From Beta vulgaris subsp. vulgaris (taxonomy: Eukaryota > Streptophyta > Magnoliopsida > Caryophyllales > Amaranthaceae), in NCBI RefSeq assembly GCF_026745355.1, contig NC_079203.1, forward strand, positions 37,634,037 to 37,698,036: DNA of 64,000 nucleotides, read 5' to 3'. Below, in pieces: positions 12,529-24,715 of this stretch (within the stretch, counting starts at the first letter, position 1; each line of letters starts with the position of its first letter). The notes beneath the pieces are model-generated. The model ran no database searches, was not told where the DNA came from, and saw only the letters and a list, made by a program, of their open reading frames with translations. Position numbers and translations under genes: made by a program.

Positions 12529-12804
12529 ATGGCTAATTCAAATAACAACAATTTATCATACAATTTGCATTCAATTCTCGAGCGTGAGAAGTTGAATGGC
12601 AATAATTTTCTCGACTGGCAGAGGAACTTGAGAATAGTCCTAATGCAGGAGAAAGGGGAGTACATCATTGATAAACCTCTCCCCACTCCTCCTCCTCTAA
12701 GTAATGCATCTGTTGAGGAGAAGGATGCACATGTATGTCATGTTGCTGCTACGGATGTCAAATGCCTTATGTTAGCTACTATGAGCCCAGATTTGCAAAA
12801 GTAG
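12529..12804 (+). pseudogene. Copia gag N-terminal fragment
   Basis: The ATG at 12529 opens 91 codons ending in a stop. The reading NLHSILEREKLNGNNFLDWQ, then RNLRIVLMQEKGEYII, is the N-terminal signature of Ty1-copia Gag proteins (DUF4219/UBN2-type, with the L-x-G-x-N-F-x-x-W core). A full Gag continues for some 200 residues and then pol; here a stop follows and only about 190 bp separate it from a polypurine tract, so most of gag and all of pol are deleted. Confidence 0.75.
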
Positions 12805-12978
12805 TTTCTAGACTCAGATGCATATACCATTAATCAAGAGCTCAATTTATGTCAAGAGCAAAGTAACTTATTTATTATTCTTATTATGGTCTATTCTCTA
12901 CTTAATATGATCTTGCATTATAATATTATATTCTAATTATGTTAGTATTTATATTACTTTGCCTTGGTTTGTCATCAC

Positions 12979-12992
12979 CAAAAAGGGGGAAA
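12979..12992 (+). other. Polypurine tract of the right LTR
   Basis: AAAAAGGGGGAAA-like purine run immediately before an LTR that begins TGTTGAC. This is the standard position for the plus-strand primer of reverse transcription. Confidence 0.75.
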
Positions 12993-12993
12993 T

Positions 12994-14719
12994 TGTTGAC
13001 CCAATATGGTTTTGATGATGACAAACTAAAGTAATTTAACTAGTTTTATGTGTGCAAGAATCATTGTAAAAGGTTGTGCCTATAGCATTGAGAATGCTTA
13101 AATGAAAGGTGTGCGAGGTGCATTGTTCCTATGGATAACGAGAATACTACAATCAAGGTTGAAGTGAAGAGGCTTGACTTCAATATTGAAGTGAAGATAT
13201 TCAAAGGAACAACTATCCTAACATGAAGGAAGCTTAGAATGCATGAGTTTGTATTTAAGTTCCTAAATGTAAAAAGGGAACGATATCCGGAAAGGTAAGG
13301 AAACTTGAGTTATAAAGTTGGAATGAAGGTTTAGGGTTTAGTTAAGTTCCTAGGCTTAATGAGTCTAAATGTTAAAAAGGTTGTGTCGGTTTCTATTAAT
13401 TAAGTCTACGAGTTCCTGTTCTGTTCCTATGTTGAGAATAGGCGTTGGTACAGTTTGGGAACACAGGTTGGGAACAGACCTAAAACGTCCTATGTTGTGC
13501 GCCTAACATAGAAGCGCTTAACTAATTTGTTTAGGAGTCCTAGCTTAGTTTGACTAGATCCACTAATTTAGGGATTAGTTAGGAGTTTGTTAGGAAAATA
13601 TTTTAAAATGATTTTCTGTTTTGAAAAGGATAATATCTTATTTTAAAATCTTATCTTTTTATCAAAAGATTTTCTTTTTAAATAAAATATGATTTTCAGT
13701 TTTTATTTAAATATTTTAAAAAGATGTTTTTTTCTTAAATTATTTATTTAAAATGTTTAATTTTTCTCCAAGCAACACTAACCACGTAATGTTTACTGTT
13801 AAACGTTTTTATTTGTTTAGTGGGCTTGCTTATTATTTCCCAAGTATTAATTAATTTATATGGTTTAATTACTCCCAAGAAACTAATATCAGTTTAAGTT
13901 ACTGCTACACGTTTACTGTTTGTGGAGTAATGGGCTTGATTATTTTATTAAAGCCTTAATTTATTTTAATTAGTTTAATTAGGCTTCAAGTTTTATAAAC
14001 CACGTTATACTTTACTGCTTCTCTCATTAAGTTAAGTAGTGGGTTAGTGGTTATTTAATTCTCAAGTAAAGTTAAATAAAACTAATTAATTAATTAAGTA
14101 TGGATATCATGGGTTAGTGGATTAATTAGTGGTAAGTTATTTCATGACTACTTATGTTATAAATAGGCTTAATCTAAAGTTTAATGTGTCGGACTTTAAG
14201 TTATTTTACATAAAGTGTCAAACTTTAGTAGTCCTTCCATAGTGTGTCTGACTTCGTTTTAATTGGGTTTAACTAAGATAGAGTCAGTACCGTCATTCCT
14301 TCAATATACTCTTGTGTTCCTTACGTATTTCCTACTTATTCCTTATTGTTTTTATCGTTTGTAATCTTGGTTTTTGGGTAAGGGATTTTGAGTGAAATCC
14401 TGTATTGGGAAAAGCTTTGAGTAAAGCAAGAGAAAGGGAAGAAACTTGAGTGAGTTTCATTGTAAGTGTGAAGCTTTGAGTGAAGCAAGAGAAAGAGAAA
14501 GTAACTTCTAGTGAAGTTTGAGAGGAACGATAGTCGTGGGAACTGTCGTTGGGAACTTGAGTTTAGTAACTTAAGTTGTGGCTCAAGAGAAAAGTAATAG
14601 GATTGTAAACAGAGTTGTTTTGGCCTATTTTAGTGGAAAGTTGAGTTAAAATCCCTTGTGGTCGAGGTTGTTTCTTCCTATTGGGCCTAGGAAGTTTAGT
14701 GTTCCCTTAGAAGTCAACA
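12994..14719 (+). mobile_element. 3' LTR of a copia-type element (1.7 kb)
   Basis: It starts TGTTGAC and ends GTCAACA, perfect 7-bp inverted ends of the TG...CA type, with a polypurine tract just upstream. Repeated AGCAAGAGAAAG segments at 14415-14510 suggest the R/U5 part. LINE-A sequence resumes directly after it. It is not similar to the left LTR (8351-10765), so the two do not belong to one intact element. Confidence 0.75.
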
Positions 14720-16750
14720 ATAAGAAACCTGAGGACAAAGACATTTACGCTCTGAGTGACATCTTTACCCACGATTTTCCAGTGTTTCAGGAATAAAATT
14801 AGAGGGGTACCATCTGGGCCTAAGGATTTTAAAGGGTGGGAGTTGAAACACGCTTCTTTTATCTCTTCATTAGTGAAAGGTATGGAAAGGTAAGAGATGT
14901 GATTATCTGTTAAACAAGGAAGAGAGGTAACGAAAGGGTCATTTTGTAGAATTGTTGTGTTTGTGGTGCTCTCTTTTTTGTAGAGGTCCTTAAACCCATC
15001 CAAAAATGATTTCTAGATTGAGCTTTGATCCAAAAACCAGGTTCCTTCTTGGTCCTTTATAGCAGCCTTGATCACGTTCCTCAAACTTCTTCCTCTGACA
15101 CTCTTATAAAAGAAAGCGGATATCAGATCACCTAACGCATCCCACCTAGACTTAGCTCTTTGTTTCCAATAGGTTGTTTTCTCTTTTAAGCCATTCAATG
15201 TATTGTTTCGAACTTCCAGGTCTTGATCTACTTGATTGATACTTGTTATGCTTTGTTAATGTTCTGTGAGATTATTGGTTATAGCCTTCCAGTCAATCTT
15301 GTTCTTTTTTGTATACTCAAGACACCAGCTTCGAATTCTTCTCATCGTGTTTTGGAGTTTACGTTGTAGAACATGAGAAGAGGAGCCAGTATGAATATGT
15401 TTCCATTCTTCTTCGATGATTTTGAAAACTTCTGCATGTTCAAGACTCCAAGTATCTAGTCTATAAGGCCTCAATTTCTTTCCTTGGCATTTTTCTTGGA
15501 AATGAAGCACTATGGGGCTGTAATCTGAAAGGAGAATGGGAAGATTCCATAAAACTTTGTATGGGAATAAGTTTCTCCACTCTTGGTTACTAAATGCTTT
15601 ATCGATTCTTTCGTAAATTGCACTTTCGTTAGACCTATTGTTTGTCTATGTGTAATTGACTCCGTGGAAAGGGATGTCCAGGAGTTTATCATCCATTTTC
15701 CAATCCATGAATTGAGATGCTTCTTTAATAACCATTGAACCTCTTAGCTTTTGTTTGTTATTTTTCACTTGATTGAAGTCTCCTAAAAGAACCACTTGAT
15801 TGCTAGAGATTATTTGTGTGAGGTTATTCCAAACAGTTACTTTCGGAGTTCGAAGGTGATCCGTAAACAAAGGCGATATTATAATCATTATTAGCAGTCA
15901 TATCCGATGTCTTACAGCATATAAAGTGTTTAGAAGTTAAGAAAATGAAAACTACTACCCTTCGAATCCAACATAGGAAAAGTCCTCCACTGTTGTCCTC
16001 AGAATTAATCCTCGTACACCCTTGACAACCAAGCCTACTGAAAACTGGTTCCAACAAAGAAACCTGGCTTATGGTTTCAAATAAGAAAATAAAATCTACA
16101 TTATTTGTACTAGCAGTGTTAGAAATAAACCCTAACATATTGTAGCTAAGACTTTTCAGCCCCCTACAGTTCCACCTAAGGAGGCTAATCCTTTAAAAGA
16201 AGACTGGGGCTAGGGTATTGGCTCAACACATTCGTTTTGCTTTCCTCCTCCGAAAATTGTTGCTTCATTGAGTTTTCATCGCTTAGGCCAAATTTTAATT
16301 ATACCCTTCCCCTTAGTGTTCTTTTGTATCTTCATTCTCTTTGCTTTGTTGGTTTCAATTTGTTGCGTCTCATCCTTAGGAGGAAGATTTAGATCGAAGT
16401 TGTTTCGAACACTAATTCTTATTGCTTCCCATTCAAAATTCCTTAGGTTTCGCGAAAGATATATAACTTGTTAATCTCCAAGCTCTTTTCCTCCTCCAAA
16501 AATGGTTGCTCCATTGACTTTTCATCGCTTAGGCCAAATTTCAATATACCCTTTCCCTTAGTGTTCTTTTGTATCTTCATTCTCTTTGCTTTGTTGGTTT
16601 CAATTTGTTGCGTCTCATCCTTAGGAGGAAGATTTAGATCGAAGTTGTTTCGAACACTAATTCTTATTGCTTCCCTTTCAAAATTCCTAAGGTTTCGCGA
16701 AAGATAACTTGTTGATCTCCAAGCTCTTTTCCTTCTTTGCTTCTTCATCT
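14720..16750 (-). pseudogene. LINE-A, 5' part: ORF1 tail, endonuclease and RT N-terminus
   Basis: Read on the minus strand from the right: an ORF1 C-terminal piece (KGKGILKFGLSDE, matching KGKATLKFGLSDE in the LINE at 61.5-64 kb), an APE-type endonuclease (NRNCRG-like start near 16170, LLGDFNQV near 15780, LLDIPFHGVNYT near 15670), then the RT N-terminus (KSRWDALGDLISAFFYKSV near 15150, PLKSLGPDGTPLILF near 14820). Frames are broken several times. The reading ends at 14720 at the residues matching SGFLL of the intact copy, where the LTR begins. Confidence 0.82.
16246..16737. repeat. Tandem duplication, unit about 246 bp
   Basis: Two adjacent copies (about 16246-16491 and 16492-16737) share TTTTCATCGCTTAGGCC through CTCCAAGCTCTTTTCC with few differences. 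The duplicated stretch is the ORF1 C-terminal coding region of LINE-A. Confidence 0.85.
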
Positions 16751-17007
16751 TTTGTGTATTTGAAGACTATGTGGTGATACTTTGGAACTAATTTTATGCG
16801 CGTGATGCTAAAGCTGGCAAAGGGTTCAGGATCTCAATTGTACTCGTCTAGACTATGAGACTGTATCCTAATTGAAGGATATGGGTCTTAATTTTTTAGA
16901 TCTTATGGGTAAGGATAGGTTATGGGTCTTGATATTATTGGGTAAGGATAAGGGAAGGGTCCACTTCTAAAATACTCAAACCCTACTCATAGGTTTGCTC
17001 AAACAAA

Positions 17008-17690
17008 CACTACAAGAAAATTCGCCTATGGAGGTAACACATTGAGGTAACCAATTTTTTGTAGCCTCTAAAAGTGCCTCTTAGCATTAGTTAATTTTGA
17101 TTGCCTCTAACATTTTTTTTTTTAACATCAGTGAAACTTAGGTTTCCCCTAAAGGTACTCTTTAGTATCAATGAAATATTGGTTGCCTCTAAAAAATTTT
17201 AACATAAGGGAAATCTATGCTACCCCTAAAAGTAATTTTTAGCATTGATGAAATAATGGTGTCCTCTATTTTTTTTTTTTTTTAACACCGGTGAAATTTA
17301 GGTTGCCCCTAAATGTAGTTTTTAGTATTGATGAACTAATGTTTGCCTCCAAAACTTCTTTTTAGTTAGTGAAATCTAGGCTGCCCTTGAAAAGTAACTT
17401 TTAGTATTAACAAAATTTATATAGCTCCTAAATGTTTTCTTTAACATCAGTTGAGTTATGGTTCCATCTAAATGTTCTTTTAAGTCTTGTTAAAATTGAT
17501 TATTCTCCTAAAAACTCATTGTTAGCATTAGTGATATTGTGTTTGCTTCTAAAAGATTGTTTTAGCATTACTGAAATTTAAATTGCCCCTAAATGTAATT
17601 TTTTGCATTTTTGGATTTTAGATGGCCTCTAAATGATTTTTTAAGCGCAATCGAAATTCACATTGCTATATAAAGTTGTTCTTACATTAA
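17008..17690. mobile_element. CACTA element 3, single end with subterminal array
   Basis: CACTACAAGAAAATTCGCC at 17008 is a typical CACTA terminus. It is followed by about 650 bp of degenerate repeats of roughly 60 bp, each with a TTAGCAT(T/C)AGTGAAAT core and GGTTGCCCCTAAA. No matching inverted end (CTTGTAGTG) is visible downstream, so the element is truncated or its other end has decayed. Confidence 0.65.
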
Positions 17691-20590
17691 ATCACCCATG
17701 TATTTAAATGATAGAATACTAAGTGTTCAACAATTACATATTCAGTGGATCTTAATCATATGTTGCATAATCATTTATATGATTTCACTAAGCTATATAT
17801 TAAACAAACAATATCATGTCAATTGTCAATCAAGCTACTATCAGTAATTAATTATTAGAATTAGATTTAGAATATGTATGTAGTTTAATTTATATTTAGT
17901 GGAAAGTGCATTAAGTTATGTCTTAGGATAATTTATGAGTCATTAAAATATACGAAGTATTAAATGAAAACTGACATTAGTATTTTGGATATGGCCAAAA
18001 AAAAGTTTGTTACGACACTTCTATATTGTTGATTTTCTACGTGTCACACGAGCAAACACAAGGTAGAGTATTCAGCCATTATAGGTGTGCAACTAGTACA
18101 ATACTCTCAATCAAATATCAATAAATAATTCAAATATAATAATAATTTATGATGACTAAGAAAATTAAACCTAATAATACCAAGTATTGTGCAAAAATAT
18201 GACAATAACAACTAGTTGAGTAGAATAGAAATCACTTTTATTTCTAGCTATGTATAATGCGCCATGAGAATTATGACCAATATATGATAAAACCGATATC
18301 TAAAAAGAAAAAAATCACAAGCATACTTCATTTTCATAATAACAAAAGAATTAGTACAATAATTACTAATTCCACAAAGTTTATTTTCCAATAAAGAGAA
18401 TATACAAGAAGCACGAGTCAATGGTTAAAATTAATGTAGCCGTATATGAGAGGTTCGAACATTTTCTTCCCTTACGGTATACTCGTCATACCTAGGGAAG
18501 ATAATCGTAGCTCTGACTTAATCTATCACTCTTATTGATAAGCCTTAATTAGTGTCGAGTGACACCAACCCTAGCCAGCAGTAATATCATTATAACCATC
18601 CAATATGTTAAGCAATAGTACTATAAGTCTACTTGGCCACCATCTTATAATAGGCATACAAACTAGAGCCCACAAAACCCAGAAGCTGTCTAATAAATTT
18701 AGTTGCAAGTAGAATACAAAAAGATAGTTACCATTTTCCACTTAAGATCGTACTCCTTTTTTTTTTTTGGAAGGGAAGATCTTACTCTTAAGTGATCATT
18801 AACAAATATAACAATGTCATTTTACCCACCAAATCGAAGGGTAGGCCACCAAATATTATCCAGCTCATTCCACCAGTGAAAAACTCCTACAATAGAACAA
18901 TATCGAGAATAAGATACATGCAAAAGCATGATAAAATGGAATAAAGAGTTCAATTAAAGTGCATTAGGAACGAAAAGGGAGTTAACTTAAGGCACACTGT
19001 TTAGAGTAGGCTAAGCTAAGGTCCTCTTGACTTAAGGTGTAATATTATAGATGATTACGGTGTACAAAGCCAAAATTTCGACTATGAGAAGAGAGATCGT
19101 TATTACAACATAGATAATCTTTCTAACTCTGCAATATCAACACTTTAAATGAATATAATTGTATATCTAACTTGTGCTTTCCATTCACCATCAAATTGGA
19201 ATGATAGATCATGTTTGGATTACAGAATTATCCCAAATAATTTGTGCAATATTGACTTTTGTGAGATTCTAATAGCTGAGTTTCTACTAGCCAATAGTAA
19301 TGGTACTAATTATCACCCAAAAGTTGCATTGAGCATAATTACAATCAATATTCCCCATATACAGATATGAAGTCCTCGTCTACCATATACTAGACTCTAA
19401 AAGATAAGATATTCTTGTTTTTTAATAAGTAAAAAAGATAAGATATTCTTATTTCCTAAAATCTCATAACTTACTACTCAAGTTCGGAGTTCAGTGCATC
19501 ACAAGTGTACTCATACCATTCACATTCGAAAGTATAGGCTCAGAAAAGTTAAATATGCTAAGGTCAACAAGGCATATCTCATTCAGGGCTTGCCATTGCT
19601 TGTGAGTTGTGACAGCCAAAGCACACATTCGACTTACTCAAAAATTGGAGCCATAAGTTTCATGAAAAGAAGAGAAATATTTGGCCATAAAATGGCTCTG
19701 AGCAGAAAATAAGCTAAAAATATTACAATTAGTTGATCAGATGTACCAAGTTGAAGACATCTCATATGCCTAATATACCCAATTCGACTAAAATTCACAA
19801 ATAGTCTACTAATGAATTTAATTGCACTCAAAATTGATTGATTACAAGAACATTATTGATCAAGAAACCGAATTTGGAGCAAAGAAATGAGTGTGCAGTA
19901 AAAACAAAGTACGGGAACAGGGAGCCTAACGACAAGCAAGGAAGTATATAAATAAAGAAGACAAAAGACACTAAGTTTTCAATTGAATTTATCTACTTGT
20001 CCTCAGTTATGCCCATGCTAATTATTAAATTAAACGACCTTGAAATTTGTCCAATAGTTTAAAATCAGAAGAAAAGAAATAGTGAAAATTCAATCATTGA
20101 CGAACAATCAACCTCTTATTAACTGGAAACTTCTTCTAATTACACTTGTGTAAGTGTATCACTTTTATTTTAACTCTTATATTACTTCTTTAATGAGTTT
20201 CCTAAAACATGTAAATCAAAATAAAATAAAATAAAAACGAGCTTAAAATAGATCTAACCAAAAGAAATTCAATATTATAGTCATACAAGTAACTTAATTT
20301 AGAGGACAAGATTATCACATGGTAAGGATAAATTCTGAATAATTAAAAAATAAAAAAGAAAAATAAAAAAGATCAGCATGACGTTTCAATGAGATTAGAA
20401 CAACAAAGCTAACTATAACATGAAATTTCAATGCAAATTAAGCTGGAAATAAATGAAACAAAAAGAGAGAGACAGAGGATAAGAAAGCAGAGAGAAAATG
20501 AAAATGAGAAATGAAATTGGGAAAGGGCAAATGATTTTGAAATGGAGGTTTTGAAAAGAATATGGGATTTGGAGAAGTATAGGCTTAACC
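17691..20590. other. AT-rich interval without recognised features
   Basis: Short open frames only; none reads like a known protein. No terminal repeats, tRNA genes or clear arrays seen. Part of it may be interior of CACTA element 3. Confidence 0.4.
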
Positions 20591-21215
20591 ATGATGGAGA
20601 CATGGGCCTAACTATATGCATATGCAGACATGGACATGACATGACTGGATTATGCAAGCAGACTGGACTCGATGATTGAGCTTTGGGGAATATTAGACTT
20701 TGAGCTTATAGGTGGGATAAGCAGACTAGACCCAAATAAGATTACTTATGTGGACTTTAGGGAATACTAGACTTTGAACTTACGGGAAAGTAAGCAGGCT
20801 AAGTGATAGGGAAGGCTAGACTTTGAACTTACATTTAGAGTAATCAGCTAAACCTAAAGATGACTAGACTTTGAACTTACGGTTGAATAAGCAGGATAGG
20901 TGATAGGAAAGCCTAGACTTGAAATTTACATTTAGAGTAAGCAAACTAAACCTAAAGATGACTAGGCTTTAAATTTATGGGTGAGTAAGTTGGATAGGCA
21001 ATAAGAAAGGCTAGACTTTGAACTTATATTTAGCATAAGCAGGCTAAACCTAAAGATGACTAGAATTTGAATTTACGAGAGAGTAAGCAGGCTAGACAAT
21101 AAGCAATGCTAGACTTTGAACATATATTTAGAATAAGCAGGCTAGACCTAAGGGTGGCTAGACTTTGAACTAACATTTAGAGCAAGCATGCTAGACCAAC
21201 AGATTAAATGACTTT
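20590..21215. repeat. Degenerate tandem array (GACTTTGAACTTA units)
   Basis: Units of about 60 bp, often paired into about 120 bp, with the shared core CTAGACTTTGAACTTAC and AGTAAGCAGGCTA repeat at least eight times. No coding sequence. It directly abuts the LTR-like block starting at 21230. Confidence 0.75.
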
Positions 21216-22366
21216 AGAGTTTGGCCTTCTGTAATATCCTAAAAACTTAATCATGTTTAATCAATTAATTAGTTATAATCGTCACTAACTTGACTAAGAT
21301 TTGGATTTTTCTTTTTATTATGTTAAACATAAATTACTAGAGTTTGTAAAAAGGGTAATTCTATTTTTTTGTTTAACCAGAAAATATTAGACTTAAATTT
21401 AACTATCACCAAACTAGGTGGTTGAAAGTTGAAACAATGACCATTTTTTGATTTCATAAATTAAAGGAAATATAAATAAAATATTACAAAATTAAAGAAG
21501 TTTACTCATTTCTTCCTCCTACTTCATTCCTTCTTCTTCTATGGCAAACATATATATAGCAAACATGTCCCAACTTACTCAGCTTTTTTTCTGCCAAACC
21601 ACTCACACCTTCATCTAAGTCAACTTGCTCAGCTTTTCAATGCTCGGTTTTGCCAAAAACCACCCAACAAAGCTCATGGTATTGAGCTTCTAGAAGCCAT
21701 AAGCTTGGCTATAAATAACCATACACGCGGCCCTCCCAGCATCCCTCACCAGTCACCATCTTAAGAAGGGGTTGCCGGAATTGACCCCTAAATTTCGGCC
21801 ATCAAGCCTTCTATCTCCTTTCTTTCGACTCCTCACACCACCACCACCAGCTGCCATCCTTTGCGCGACGCCCACCTGTCGCGTCAAACAACGACCACCC
21901 ACCTTCCCTCGACCATCATCGCTGTTTCGTTGCCGCAGCTCGGACCCTCCTTTTTTCTCTCTCCTCGCATTCTGCTCCTTCGCTCCCCCTTCGGCTTCGC
22001 CGCTGACCTGCGCTGCCAGACGCGCGCCGCACCGCCGGTCTTCTACCACCTATCTCGCTTCCCAGGCATGCCTGTTCCCTGCCGCCCTCGCCGAAGCTCT
22101 GCTCCGCTTCCCTATTGTGCGGTTCATCCCTGCTCAACGAGCAGAGGTATCTGGTATTATCATACCTCTTACGTTTAGAGCACCATTAACCATGATTGGA
22201 AAATAAGATCATGGAGGTGATTGAGAAAAAATGGGCCTTAACCACAATTGAAATAAAGATTGTGGAGTGATTGAAGGTGAGTGGGGAAAAAAAAAGGCAT
22301 GGAACGATTGAATTGATGATCAGCCGTGGGGTTGGGACCCACAGCCTGGTCATCAATTGTTAAATT

Positions 22367-22564
22367 TTTTTTTGGCTGAGAACACAGCAAAACGCAGCGT
22401 TTTGCTGCGTTCTCAGCCCAAAAAATTTGGCTTGCTGACGCTGCAGCTGACACGCGTGTCAGCGCCAGTTGCAGCGTGACATTTGTCATGCACGCTGCCA
22501 AGTGTCGCGTTGTTATTGGTTTGTAAAATATAACCGTTGTAAATTTTACAACGGTTATATTTTA
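22367..22564. repeat. Three strong palindromes upstream of the Harbinger ORF
   Basis: 22374-22418 is a near-perfect 45-bp inverted repeat (centre AACGCAGCGTT, one mismatch) that can be extended to about 60 bp with another mismatch. 22446-22463 is a perfect 18-bp palindrome (GCTGACACGCGTGTCAGC). 22524-22564 is a perfect 41-bp inverted repeat centred on a single T, with arms containing TATAACCGTTGTAAA. Confidence 0.9.
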
Positions 22565-22615
22565 AAAAATATAAATCAAAAAAAAAAATACCAACAGCTC
22601 TATTTTTTCGAGATC

Positions 22616-22624
22616 TATAAATAG
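22616..22624 (+). promoter_or_regulatory. TATA box of the Harbinger ORF
   Basis: TATAAATAG lies 112 bp upstream of the ATG at 22736, a normal plant distance that leaves a leader of about 80 bp. Confidence 0.6.
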
Positions 22625-22735
22625 AGACCCATTTTGCTATATTTTGGGCACACTTAATTTTCTCCCTCTTCACTAATTTCTTCTATTTGTTCTAACTCTT
22701 CTTCCATTGCTCTTTAATTTCAAATTCTTATAATT

Positions 22736-23100
22736 ATGGATCCTAATCATCCTAATTATATAAGAAATTCTCAAAATTATTCTCCTCAATATGATAACCT
22801 CTACCATGAATCCCCATCTGAAAATGTCAACCTATCATACCGTGAAGATGATGATTCTGATGGTTCTTGTGGTAAGAGGGTTTGGAGTGAACATGAAGAT
22901 GAACTCCTGATCTCCGCATTTACGAACACGACTCTTGATAAGGTGAGTGGGACGAACCAAAGGAAAAATTCTTCTGGGGAAAAGTTTGGGAAGCTTTCGA
23001 GGCAGGAAGAATAGCACACCCAACAAAAATTGCTCCAAGAAATGCTGCTATTTGAAAGGTCGTTGGAGTAGACTTGCCAATACATGTCAGAAATTTGGTG
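22736..23100 (+). pseudogene. Harbinger-associated Myb/SANT-like protein, frameshifted
   Basis: The ATG opens an Asn/Tyr/Ser-rich N-terminus followed by KRVWSEHEDELLISAF at about residues 47-62, the first helix of a Myb/SANT-like DNA-binding domain, and DKVSGTNQRKNS. The expected continuation with FWGKVWEAFEAGR and APRNAAI lies in another frame from about 22970, so an indel has broken the gene; a further shift precedes KGRWSRLA. Proteins of this kind are the second ORF of PIF/Harbinger elements and help the transposase bind DNA. The complete family protein is 250-350 residues. Confidence 0.75.
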
Positions 23101-24715
23101 GCAATGCTAATTAAGTTTGAAATTTTGATATGGAGAAGTTTTATGCACTTTTTTTCTTAATTAAGTTTGTAATTGTCGCACCAATGTAGCATCTTATGTA
23201 TTTCGTTCTTAAAATTATATTAAAAATGCTAATTGTGTCTCATATCATTAAAAACGCTAACTAGTTTCGTATTTAATTACTTAATGAAAACACTAATTAC
23301 ATACGCTAATTATTAAAATGATAATTAAAATTTTAATTTTAATTTTATTTATTTAATTAATTAATAATAAAATATTAATTAGTAATTAATATTTCATATC
23401 ATTAAAAAGTAAATAATAAAAATATTGTATGATGGTAGTTGGGTGATGAGAGGGAAAAGTAGTTGGGTGGGGTCAAAAAGTAAGAGAGAGAGGAAAAAGT
23501 AGTTGGGATGATTGAAAAATGGTTCATGATTAAGGAGATGAGTGGGAAAAGATTGTGGGATGTAATTTTTTAGAGAGAGAAAGTTAGAAAGAGAGTGGGA
23601 TGATCTTTTTTTTCAATTGTGAGTAATGGTGCTCTTATCTTTTTTAAAAGTTTATGAGCCCCAAGCCCAATTGAACTTATTGATGTATTAATTAGTGCTG
23701 GGCCTAAAAATCTAAGTTAAGTAATTAAACTATTTTTGTTTTGTCATTATAACTTATTGGGCTAAAAATTAGATTTTCATAATGTAGGATTAAACCAATG
23801 TAGACTAACTTAAATTGTTTTAGTGTTCTATTAAACCATGCTAGTTTAATATATTAATTAAACATAATTATTGGACTTAAAACCAAATTCGCTTAATTAA
23901 ACCACTTAATTCAGCTCACACCTTTATCTAGTTTGAGCTAATTTTATATTAAGTAATAAACTAATTCCAGCGATCTGAAACTATAATTACACATTAGAAA
24001 CACTTAAGTTATATAAAACGACTTTATATTAACTCATAAGTTAAGTGAGAACTATTGAAGGTTATTAATAATAATATCTTGGGTAATTAGATTGACAACA
24101 ATAATTTAATAGTAATCATAGTAAACTTATGTTTAAGCAAGTAACTTGATAGTTTTTACTCATTGATTTAAGCTTGTGAATTAAACTAAAGTTAGAATAT
24201 TATATTGTTGTAATATAGGTTCTCTTAAGATGTATTCATTTAGTGGCATGATAAAGGATTAGAATTACAATGACTTTAGTTTATCATTAATCATGTATAA
24301 GTTTATAGTATTATTAGACGAGTAATTATAAGTATTAATAATGTCGTAAGTTTATTCAAAGTTGATAACTTAGTAAATGACTGCTTAAGTTAAGATACAG
24401 AAAATGAAATAACTAGAATATGAAAATCTTATTTACAAGTTATTAAACATGAATTATGAGTTAATATTATTTATATCTTTGTAGATTTATGTCGAAAAGA
24501 TGTTAAGAATTATAACACGATTCATAAGTCAAAACTACGATTATTATAATTGTCGACTAAGTATGCCTACTATGTTTAGAAAGATCCTATACGAGTATTG
24601 AGATAACTACTACGGCGCACAACGAAATAATATATTAGAAAAGTCGTCTTAGTTAAATAGCAACGAATTACATTATTTTAAATCTTAATTAGATTAAAGG
24701 ATAAAGGATATTACA

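Larger units (their letters stand above)
22178..23634 (+). mobile_element. PIF/Harbinger-type element, non-autonomous
   Basis: The ends are inverted: GAGCACCATTAAC on the left and GTAATGGTGCTC on the right, flanked by the target duplication TTA (22175-22177 and 23635-23637), the hallmark of Harbinger elements. The element carries a promoter region with three strong palindromes, a TATA box and a decayed Myb/SANT-type ORF, but no DDE transposase. It is inserted within the LTR-like block. Confidence 0.85.
21230..24715. mobile_element. LTR-like block with Harbinger insertion (gypsy-type, tentative)
   Basis: It begins TGTAATATCC and ends GGATATTACA, a perfect 10-bp inverted pair of TG...CA type. 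Without the Harbinger element it is about 2.0 kb. The 21720-22150 part has pyrimidine- and CG-rich leader-like sequence after ATAAATAACC, as seen in U3/R regions of plant gypsy LTRs. The flanking 5-mers differ (CCTTC and AGCCT), so it is not a simple solo LTR, and neither side shows a clear primer site or polypurine tract. The open frame at 21772-22206 has biased composition and no domain. Confidence 0.45.

Noticed and set aside
21753..22206. Proline/arginine-rich proteins on both strands
   Set aside because: Overlapping frames on both strands in a CG-rich LTR leader, with no domain and no splice or conservation evidence.
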